This document shows, piece by piece, positions 58,639-64,000 of a stretch of 64,000 nucleotides of DNA (positions within the stretch are counted from its first letter, which is position 1; each line of letters begins with the position of its first letter). The stretch comes from JBBDXS01 sp040902195 (GTDB lineage Bacteria; Chloroflexota; Dehalococcoidia; DSTF01; RBG-16-68-14): contig JBBDXS010000010.1 in NCBI GenBank assembly GCA_040902195.1, forward strand, positions 62,001-126,000. Direction: 5' to 3'. The notes below the pieces were generated by a model, which was not told where the DNA came from, ran no database searches, and saw only the letters and a program-made list of their open reading frames with translations. The translations under genes and the position numbers were made by a program.

Positions 58639-58667
58639 ATCGTACGCCGGGGCGCGGGAGATGTCAA
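58639..58667 (-). promoter_or_regulatory. Sigma70-type promoter TTGACA-N17-TACGAT
   Basis: Perfect -35 (58662-58667) and a TACGAT -10 (58639-58644) with 17-bp spacing, upstream of the 20-residue ORF. Confidence 0.7.
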
Positions 58668-58687
58668 CATACATACCCGTGCCGTGC

Positions 58688-58693
58688 TATACT
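58688..58693 (+). promoter_or_regulatory. -10 box (TATACT) for the divergent transcript
   Basis: Perfect TATACT, about 38 nt before ATG 58732. A weak -35-like TCAACA lies at 58664-58669, overlapping the -35 of the opposite promoter. Confidence 0.55.
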
Positions 58694-58731
58694 CCGCACC
58701 ACATTCCTTTGGATCGAAGGAGGAAGCGATC

Positions 58732-58779
58732 ATGAGAACCACACTGCCCCTCACGCGCCCCGAGGTCCGAGCGGCCTAA
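58732..58779 (+). CDS. 15-residue ORF (leader peptide candidate) upstream of the methyltransferase
   Basis: MRTTLPLTRPEVRAA followed by TAA. AAGGAGG at 58717-58723 is 8 nt before the ATG. It starts about 30 nt after the predicted transcription start, and the methyltransferase ATG follows 112 nt after its stop. Such short ORFs with strong ribosome binding sites are typical of translational or transcriptional attenuation of resistance-type genes; that role is inferred. Confidence 0.55.
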   Translation: MRTTLPLTRPEVRAA

Positions 58780-58782
58780 CCC

Positions 58783-58830
58783 CGACAGCTCCGCTCGACA
58801 CCGGGTGCGCTCCTGCCCGACTGTCGTTTC
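58783..58830 (+). promoter_or_regulatory. Stem-loop after the 15-residue ORF
   Basis: CGACAG (58783-58788) pairs with CTGTCG (58821-58826) and an inner CGGG/CCCG is possible; TTTC follows. Candidate attenuator, weak by itself. Confidence 0.35.
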
Positions 58831-58891
58831 ATGTAATCGACCACGCCCTGAGCGCCGCGTTGCGCTTGGGTCCTATCTGGATTGAGGAGCT

Positions 58892-59647
58892 ATGAAGAAC
58901 TACGAACCAGCGATGACCTTTGGCGAAGAGACCGCCGCGATGATGCGCGATCAAGTGCTCGGCGACGAAGAAGCGGTTGTTGCGTTCCTGTCACACTGGA
59001 TCGGAGCAGGTCCCGCGCTCGAACTCGGTATTGGCACCGGACGCATCGCCCTGCGGCTCGCCGCCGCCACCGGCGTTCGCGTTGATGGCATTGAGATATC
59101 GCGCGCGATGATCGAGCAACTACGCGCAAAGCCTGGCGGGCAGAACATCAATGTCACGATTGGCGACTTCGCCGACATGGCGGTGAAGGACGAGTTTCGC
59201 CTCATTTATATACCTGCGAACACCTTCTTCAACCTCCTGACACAGGAGGATCAAGTGCGTTGCTTCGAGAACGTTGCCTCACATCTGACCCGCGATGGCG
59301 CATTTGTTATTGAAGCCATGCTACCGGACTTCCTGTACCGGCTGCACCACCATCAATACGTCCATGCTGAGATGGTCGCTGTCGACGAGGTCCGGCTCGA
59401 TGTGCTTCGGCACGACCCGGTCACGCAGATGATCGATGAAAGCCACGTGGCACTGTCCGCCACCGGCGTGCGGCTGAACCCCGTAGTACAGCGCTATGCC
59501 TGGCCGGCCGAGATGGACCTGATGGCTCATATCGCCGGATTACAACTGAAGGAGCGCTGGGCGGATTGGGACCGCCACCCCTGGACGCCACGCTCAGGCG
59601 AGGGCCGCGGCTGGTCGCCCAGGATCATCTCCGTGTATGGCCATTGA
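58892..59647 (+). CDS. Class I SAM-dependent methyltransferase
   Basis: 251 residues. ALELGIGTGRIALRLAAATGVRVDGIEISRAMIEQL contains motifs I and post I in sequence, INVTIGDFADMAVKDEFRLIYIPANTFFNLL motif II/III. The C-terminus has HHHQYVHAEMVAVDEVRLDVLRHDP, as in the small-molecule methyltransferases often annotated as type 11/12. GAGGAG lies 3-8 nt before the ATG. Its stop is just upstream of the nucleotidyltransferase. Relatives include antibiotic- and lipid-modifying enzymes; substrate unknown. Confidence 0.88.
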   Translation: MKNYEPAMTFGEETAAMMRDQVLGDEEAVVAFLSHWIGAGPALELGIGTGRIALRLAAATGVRVDGIEISRAMIEQLRAKPGGQNINVTIGDFADMAVKDEFRLIYIPANTFFNLLTQEDQVRCFENVASHLTRDGAFVIEAMLPDFLYRLHHHQYVHAEMVAVDEVRLDVLRHDPVTQMIDESHVALSATGVRLNPVVQRYAWPAEMDLMAHIAGLQLKERWADWDRHPWTPRSGEGRGWSPRIISVYGH

Positions 59648-59756
59648 GGCAAAGTTCACACGAAATGACGGCTCCGCATTCCGTCGACTTCGGCAACAGC
59701 CCCGCGTAGCGCCGCGACGTCCGTCGCAGCGCGGCGCCCACCACAAGGAGCATTTC

Positions 59757-60401
59757 TTGTCTTCATCTGTTTCCAACCAAATAACGAAAGAAGCGCCGCA
59801 GCCCGTCGCGCGCATCGCGGACGTCATGTCGGGCTTCAGCGGCGCGTGGTCGCTCTGCGGCGGCTGGGCCGTCGACGCCTGGCTCGGCCGCGAGACTCGC
59901 CATCACGGCGACATCGATATCTCCGTTTTCGAGGTCGATCTGCCCGAGCTTCTCGATCACCTCGCGGGCTGGCAGCTCGTCGCGCACGACAAGGAGGTCG
60001 TCGGCGACACCTCGGAGCTCTGGAACGGCCGGCCGCTGCTGCGCCCGGCACACATCCACGGCCGCTTCTCCAACGCGAGCCTGCCGGAACGCCTCGACGC
60101 GGCGGCGGGATTCGACCTCGACATCCAGATCGACGCAACCTCCGGCGACGACTTCGTCGCCAGCCGTAAACACAACATCACGCTGCCGCTGGGCGATTGT
60201 ACCCAGCAGTCCGGCTGGGGTCTGCCCACGCTGACCCCGCCGGTCCTGCTCTTCTACAAGGCTAAGTTGCCGCGCAGCCACGACGAGCAGGACTTCCTAG
60301 CTCTGCTCCCGCATCTCGACAAGGTGCAGCGCACCTGGCTGAGCGAGGCGGTCTCGCTCGTCCGTGCCGACCACCCGTGGCTGGCTCAGCTCGCCACCTA
60401 G
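59757..60401 (+). CDS. Aminoglycoside 2''-nucleotidyltransferase-like protein
   Basis: 214 residues. AWSLCGGWAVDAWLGRETRHHGDIDISVFEVD is the nucleotidyltransferase core (GG-W, then the DID metal pair), as in ANT(2'')-type adenylyltransferases and their many uncharacterised relatives. The C-terminal part (VLLFYKAKLPRSHDEQDFLALLPHLD) also fits. TTG 59757 is proposed as the start because AAGGAG sits 6 nt upstream; an in-frame ATG at 59637 would add 40 residues that overlap the methyltransferase stop and match nothing. Resistance to an aminoglycoside is possible but most such homologs are untested. Confidence 0.82.
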   Translation: MSSSVSNQITKEAPQPVARIADVMSGFSGAWSLCGGWAVDAWLGRETRHHGDIDISVFEVDLPELLDHLAGWQLVAHDKEVVGDTSELWNGRPLLRPAHIHGRFSNASLPERLDAAAGFDLDIQIDATSGDDFVASRKHNITLPLGDCTQQSGWGLPTLTPPVLLFYKAKLPRSHDEQDFLALLPHLDKVQRTWLSEAVSLVRADHPWLAQLAT

Positions 60402-60414
60402 GGCTAGACGAACA

Positions 60415-60451
60415 CCGGGCCGTGGGTCAGTTTGACTGGCCCACGGCCCGG
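60415..60451. terminator. Hairpin between the nucleotidyltransferase and the pan promoter
   Basis: 12-bp perfect stem CCGGGCCGTGGG / CCCACGGCCCGG with an inner CAG/CTG. No T-tract; followed by CTGTAGGGGCG. Confidence 0.7.
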
Positions 60452-60463
60452 CTGTAGGGGCGC

Positions 60464-60491
60464 TTGACAAGGTTGAGCGCGCTGCTACAAT
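60464..60491 (+). promoter_or_regulatory. Sigma70-type promoter TTGACA-N16-TACAAT of the pan operon
   Basis: Perfect -35 at 60464-60469 and TACAAT at 60486-60491. It leaves a 5' leader of about 155 nt before panD-panB. Confidence 0.75.
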
Positions 60492-60524
60492 TGCGGTGCC
60501 GGCGATCCTTCGTTTGGGGGACGT

Positions 60525-60637
60525 CGAGCGGGCAACGATTGGTGGGAACCATCGCTGCTCGGATCCAGCGGGACCGAGACGGCGCACAACCTGGACGCGT
60601 CGCGCCCTCTCGGCTTGTACGCCGGAGGGCGTTTGTT
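60525..60637 (+). ncRNA. Structured pan leader RNA (candidate pan motif or other riboregulator)
   Basis: Hairpin 1 (60525-60561): CGAGC/GCTCG outer arms, an internal loop with two unpaired A (60534-60535), CGA/TCG, TGGT/ACCA and a GGGA loop. Hairpin 2 (60574-60613): CCGAGA/TCTCGG plus GGCGC/GCGCC. Then ACGCC-GGAG-GGCGT followed by TTGTT at 60619-60637, a weak intrinsic terminator 17 nt before the ATG. Known pan-motif RNAs occur before pan genes in Chloroflexota and have bulged A's, which is why I name it; I cannot check the match here. Confidence 0.5.
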
Positions 60638-60653
60638 CGTGAGGGATGGAACG

Positions 60654-61961
60654 ATGCGGACGGTACTCAAGAGCAAGATCCATCGCGCGACAGTGACCGA
60701 CGCCAACCTGCACTATGAGGGCAGCGTCACCATCGATCCCGAGCTGATGGAGGCGGCCGACATCCTCCCGTACGAACAGGTACAGCTGCTCGACGTGGAC
60801 AACGGCGCGCGGCTCACCACCTACGCCATCGAAGGCGAGCGCGGCGGCGGCGAGGTCGTCGTGAACGGCGCCGCGGCGCACCTGATGCACAAGGGCGACC
60901 TCGCGATTATCCTGACGTATACCGAGCTGCCCGACGAACGGGCCCGTAGCCACCACCCGCGCCTCGTGTACGTGGACGGGCAGAACCGCATCGTCCGCAC
61001 GAGACACGCCGTCGAAGGCGCTCCGGCTCAGGCTGCCGGAGCGCCCGCAAACGGCTCGATGAAGTCGAAGGCGTCGCGCGTGACGGCGACGGAGCTGCGC
61101 GCGATGAAGCGTCGCGGCGAGCGCATCGCGATGCTGACGGCGTACGACTTTCCATCTGCGCGGCTCGTTGACAACGCGGGCATCGACGTGATCCTCGTCG
61201 GCGACACGCTGGGCATGGTCGTCCTTGGCTACGACACGACGGTGCCGGTGACGATGGACGAGATGCTGCACCACGTAAAGGCCGTGACGCGCGGCACCAA
61301 ACGAGCTCTGGTCGTCGCGGACATGCCGTTCATGAGTTACCAGACGAACGCAGACGACGCGCTGCGCAACGCCGCGCGCTTCATGAAGGAAGCCGGCGCG
61401 CAGGCGATCAAGCTCGAAGGCGGCGTGACCGTAGCGGACACCGTGCGCAAGATCGTCGATTCGGGAATCCCTGTGATGGGACACATCGGTCTGACGCCGC
61501 AGTCGGTGCACCAGTTCGGCGGCTGGAAGGTGCAGGGCAAGACGCCGCAAGCGGCGATCAAGCTCATGAACGACGCCCTCGCGCTCGAGCGCGCAGGCGC
61601 GTTCGCCGTCGTGCTCGAGCTGGTGCCCGCGCCGCTGGCGGAGCTGATCAGCCAGCGGTTGCGCATCGCGACGATCGGCATCGGCGCGGGCGCGGGCTGC
61701 GACGGACAGGTGCAGGTCTACCATGACGTCCTCGGCCTGTTCGAGGGCTTCGTGCCGAAGCACGCGAAGCAGTACGCGCAGATCGGCGAAGCGACGCGAA
61801 GCGCGCTGGCGCAGTACGTTTCGGACGTGCGCGACGGCAGCTTCCCGACCGCGGAGCAGAGCTTCTCGATGAACGAGCAGGCGCTCGCGGAGCTGCGCAC
61901 GAGCGACGACCCGCCGCTGACGAATCGCTCGCTGCACCCCTCGATGCCGGTCCTCAGCTAG
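60654..61961 (+). CDS. panDB: Fused aspartate 1-decarboxylase / ketopantoate hydroxymethyltransferase (PanD-PanB)
   Basis: 435 residues in a single frame. Residues 1-120 are PanD: MRTVLKSKIHRATVTDANL, with the self-cleavage site YEG-S (G23-S24) that makes the pyruvoyl group, then YEQVQLLDVDNGARLTTYAI and KGDLAIILTYTEL. A linker EGAPAQAAGAPANGS (121-135) leads into PanB: MLTAYDFPSARLVDNAGID, LVGDTLGMVVLGYDTTVPV (metal Asp), VVADMPFMSY, KLEGGV, GHIGLTPQSVHQFGG and GIGAGAGCDGQVQVYHD. PanD provides beta-alanine and PanB ketopantoate, the two halves of pantothenate. Internal ATG 61059 has no ribosome binding site. An earlier ATG-like frame start at 60615 lies in the leader. Fusion of these two enzymes is unusual. 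Confidence 0.92.
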   Translation: MRTVLKSKIHRATVTDANLHYEGSVTIDPELMEAADILPYEQVQLLDVDNGARLTTYAIEGERGGGEVVVNGAAAHLMHKGDLAIILTYTELPDERARSHHPRLVYVDGQNRIVRTRHAVEGAPAQAAGAPANGSMKSKASRVTATELRAMKRRGERIAMLTAYDFPSARLVDNAGIDVILVGDTLGMVVLGYDTTVPVTMDEMLHHVKAVTRGTKRALVVADMPFMSYQTNADDALRNAARFMKEAGAQAIKLEGGVTVADTVRKIVDSGIPVMGHIGLTPQSVHQFGGWKVQGKTPQAAIKLMNDALALERAGAFAVVLELVPAPLAELISQRLRIATIGIGAGAGCDGQVQVYHDVLGLFEGFVPKHAKQYAQIGEATRSALAQYVSDVRDGSFPTAEQSFSMNEQALAELRTSDDPPLTNRSLHPSMPVLS

Positions 61962-61967
61962 CACCGC

Positions 61968-62807
61968 ATGCGCGTCGCGACGACCGTCGCGGACATGCGC
62001 GAGCACCGCCGCGGCATGCCCGGCGACGTTGGCCTCGTGCCGACGATGGGCTACCTGCACGAAGGCCACCTCTCGCTGGCGCGCGCGGCGCGGACGGCAA
62101 ACGCGCACGTCGTCGCGAGCATCTTCGTGAACCCGACGCAGTTCGGCCCCAACGACGACTTCGAGCGCTACCCGCGCGATGCGGAGCGTGACCTCTCGCT
62201 GCTGGAACGCGAGGGCGTCGACGTCGTCTTCATGCCGTCGGTGGAGGAGATGTACGCCGGCGGCGCGTCGACGTTCGTCGAGGTCACCGGCCCGGTCACG
62301 GAGGTGCTCGAGGGCGCGGCGCGGCCGGGGCACCTGCGCGGCGTGACAACCGTCGTCGCGAAGCTCTTTCAGATCATCGAGCCGGCGCGGGCGTACTTCG
62401 GGCAGAAGGACGCGCAGCAGCTCGTCGTCGTGCGCAAGATGGTGCGCGACCTGCGCATGCCGGTCGAGATCGCCGGCTGCCCGATCGTGCGCGAGCCCGA
62501 CGGCCTGGCGATGAGTAGCCGCAACGCCTATCTCTCGACGGAGGAACGGCAGGCCGCGCTCTCGCTCTCGAAGGCGTTACGCCGCGCAGAGGAGTTGTAC
62601 GACGCGGGCGAGCACGACGGCGAGCGCCTGCGCGCGGCCATGCGCGACGTCCTTGGCGCGGAGCCGCTCGCGCGGGTAGACTACGTCAGCGTGGCCGGCC
62701 CGGAGTCGTTACAGGAGCTGGCGCGTATCGAGACGACCGCGCTGGCATCGCTGGCCGTGCACATCGGGGCGACGAGGCTGATCGATAACACCGTGTTGCC
62801 AGGCTAA
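61968..62807 (+). CDS. panC: Pantoate--beta-alanine ligase (pantothenate synthetase)
   Basis: Joins the products of the preceding fusion. 279 residues with the nucleotidyl-transfer motifs PTMGYLHEGHLSL (H31, H34), SIFVNPTQFGPNDDF and GLAMSSRNAYLS. It starts 6 bp after panDB and ends inside a GCCAGG...CCTGGC palindrome (62798-62814), so its last residues come from that repeat. Confidence 0.97.
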   Translation: MRVATTVADMREHRRGMPGDVGLVPTMGYLHEGHLSLARAARTANAHVVASIFVNPTQFGPNDDFERYPRDAERDLSLLEREGVDVVFMPSVEEMYAGGASTFVEVTGPVTEVLEGAARPGHLRGVTTVVAKLFQIIEPARAYFGQKDAQQLVVVRKMVRDLRMPVEIAGCPIVREPDGLAMSSRNAYLSTEERQAALSLSKALRRAEELYDAGEHDGERLRAAMRDVLGAEPLARVDYVSVAGPESLQELARIETTALASLAVHIGATRLIDNTVLPG

Positions 62808-62840
62808 TCCTGGCCTTCGGAATGAGAAACAAAGGGCTAG

Positions 62841-63650
62841 ATGAACGAAGAACGACACATCCTGGTGACGAACGACGACGGCATCGAGTCGCCGGGGCTG
62901 TGGAAACTTGCCGAGGTGATGTCGACGATCGGGAAGGTGATGATCGTCGCGCCGGCGGCCGAGGCGTCGGGCTCCGGCACGATGGTCACCTACCGGCACG
63001 AGCTGCAGGTGCAGTTGGTGCCGGAGCGGCTGCCCGGCGTGAAGGCTTACATGGTGAACGGCACGCCGGCCGACTGCGTCCTCGTTGGGCTGCGGCGTCT
63101 GAAGGAAGGCTGGATCAGCGTCGTCGCGGCCGGGATCAATCCGGGCGCCAACCTCGGCTTCGACTTCTACCTCTCCGGTACGTGCGGCGCGTCGCTCATG
63201 GGTGCGTTCCGGAACGTGACGTCATTCGCGCTGTCGCAAGTCATCGAGCGCACGGAGGAGCAAGCGACGCTGCCGGAGGTATCGTGGGACACCTCGATCG
63301 CGGCTGCGCGCATGCTGGCCGACGGGATCACGACGGGTTCGATACCACAGGGAAGCTTCCTCAACGTCAACGTGCCGCCCGTGGCCGTCGATGAGCTGCG
63401 CGGTGTCGCGATTACGCGCGTGGCGCCGGGCGGCTATGTCCACCTCGCGGAGAAAGGTGACGGCGTGCACGAGCGGCTTGAGCGGCAGCTCGTCGCGGAC
63501 GACCGGCACGCGCATCCCGGCACGGACATCCGCGCCGTGCTCGACGGCTACGTGTCGGTCAGCCCGCTGACGACGACGCTGAGCAACGAAGCGCACCTCC
63601 AGACGCTCTCGACGAAAGCGGATGCCTTCGCGAAGGCGCTGCGCGCGTAG
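62841..63650 (+). CDS. surE: 5'/3'-nucleotidase SurE
   Basis: 269 residues. Metal ligands D12 and D13 (VTNDDGIESPGL), S43 (EASGSGTM) and N100 (AAGINPGANLG) fit the SurE acid phosphatase/nucleotidase. The family's SGxSH/SGMSH is SGSGTM here, as in some bacterial SurE. C-terminal half has the usual oligomerisation strands. Follows panC by 33 bp and probably shares its transcript. Confidence 0.94.
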   Translation: MNEERHILVTNDDGIESPGLWKLAEVMSTIGKVMIVAPAAEASGSGTMVTYRHELQVQLVPERLPGVKAYMVNGTPADCVLVGLRRLKEGWISVVAAGINPGANLGFDFYLSGTCGASLMGAFRNVTSFALSQVIERTEEQATLPEVSWDTSIAAARMLADGITTGSIPQGSFLNVNVPPVAVDELRGVAITRVAPGGYVHLAEKGDGVHERLERQLVADDRHAHPGTDIRAVLDGYVSVSPLTTTLSNEAHLQTLSTKADAFAKALRA

Positions 63651-63768
63651 GTCGTCGATTCGATCAAGGACGTTGTTTCGATCGGGCGGCGGCGGTTACG
63701 ACGGGGCTGCGTGAGTTTACACCAGCCTCTCACCCACCCTTCGCCTGACCCCTACCCCGTTGCCCTGC

Positions 63769-63774
63769 TACAAT
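63769..63774 (+). promoter_or_regulatory. -10 box (TACAAT) for the YebC gene
   Basis: Ten nt before ATG 63785; no Shine-Dalgarno. Confidence 0.5.
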
Positions 63775-63784
63775 GGCCGCACAC

Positions 63785-64000
63785 ATGGCCGGCCATTCTA
63801 AGTGGAAACAGATCAAGCGCCAGAAGGGCATCACCGACGGGAAGCGCAGCCAGGTCTTCACGAAGCTCGGGCGTGAGATCACGGTCGCTGCCCGGCACGG
63901 CGGCCCCGATCCTGAGATGAATCCGCGCCTGCGCCTCGCCATCGAGAAGGCGCGCGAGGCGAACATGCCGAAGGAGAACGTCGAGCGTGCGATCAATAAG
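63785..64000 (+). CDS. YebC/PmpR-family protein, N-terminal part (runs off the window)
   Basis: 72 codons of the usual ~250: MAGHSKWKQIKRQKGITDGK, then KLGREITVAARHGG, NPRLRLAIEKAREANMPKENVERAI. This is the invariant N-terminus of YebC/PmpR/TACO1 proteins, long annotated as transcription regulators and now linked to relief of ribosome stalling at proline stretches. Interesting beside efp in the same window, which works on the same problem. A ruvCAB cluster may follow outside. Confidence 0.95.
   Translation, partial: MAGHSKWKQIKRQKGITDGKRSQVFTKLGREITVAARHGGPDPEMNPRLRLAIEKAREANMPKENVERAINK

Noticed and set aside
60541..60560. T-box-like GGTGGGAACC in the pan leader
   Set aside because: It forms a local hairpin with a GGGA loop and lacks the T-box antiterminator sequence and specifier stem.
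60297..62333. 678-codon open frame on the minus strand opposite panDB and panC
   Set aside because: Arg/His/Val-rich translation typical of the antisense of high-GC genes; the plus strand encodes clear PanD, PanB and PanC.
1..64000. Phage, integrase, toxin-antitoxin or classical defence island
   Set aside because: No integrase, restriction, Cas, Abi or toxin motif was found in any plausible frame; the repeats lack a transposase in this window.

Overview
The window is high-GC bacterial chromosome with dense coding on both strands. The gene set (cmk-plsC-ispH, xseA/xseB, polA-mutM, proA, proB, a pantothenate operon, surE, yebC), the many secreted proteins with dockerin-like ends, the frequent leaderless promoters and the dispersed GTAGGGGC-type palindromes suggest a Chloroflexota bacterium, perhaps Dehalococcoidia-like. 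This placement is inferred from gene content; there is no rRNA gene. I saw no tRNA, CRISPR array, prophage or complete insertion sequence.

Layout. 1-3.0 kb (minus): the start of glmS, then ispH, plsC and cmk. 3.4-9.6 kb (minus): a secreted three-module adhesin-like protein, a zinc-ribbon membrane protein, a formyltransferase/PHP pair and xseB/xseA. 9.7-31.5 kb: housekeeping genes (efp, aminopeptidase/aroQ, proB, Rieske protein, membrane glycosyltransferase) interleaved with a family of large exported proteins. These are four repeat proteins with exactly seven repeats each, two subtilisins and a P-domain protein, and nearly all end in one of two calcium-loop, dockerin-like modules. 31.6-43.4 kb: a phasin with a PadR/PhaQ-like regulator, a flavin monooxygenase, proA, small zinc proteins, a response regulator, threonine aldolase, a lipoprotein, a dockerin plus cohesin-like protein, a nuclease and a membrane-bound LuxR-type regulator. 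43.5-58.5 kb: polA, an HRDC protein, mutM, tandem CWDC membrane paralogs, a methyltransferase, a P1 peptidase, a GH4 enzyme, a D,D-carboxypeptidase, a Tat-exported amidohydrolase, a two-domain cupredoxin lipoprotein and rsgA. 58.5-64 kb: a divergent region with two tiny ORFs, a methyltransferase and an ANT(2'')-like nucleotidyltransferase. Then come a structured leader, a panD-panB fusion gene, panC, surE and the start of a yebC-type gene.

The observations I rate highest are these. (1) A PanD-PanB fusion lies behind a sigma70 promoter and a hairpin-rich leader. (2) The 58.48-58.83 kb region holds two divergent short ORFs with strong ribosome binding sites; one is followed by a textbook terminator placed directly before rsgA, as in attenuation. 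(3) A set of exported seven-repeat and protease proteins shares dockerin-like C-termini, and the same window encodes a protein with a possible cohesin-like domain. (4) Ten or more genes have a -10 box 6-11 nt before the start codon, which predicts leaderless mRNAs. Three genes look broken or mis-assembled: a subtilisin with one in-frame TAG, a GH172 gene with a frameshift near its start, and a zinc-ribbon gene with a probable frameshift.
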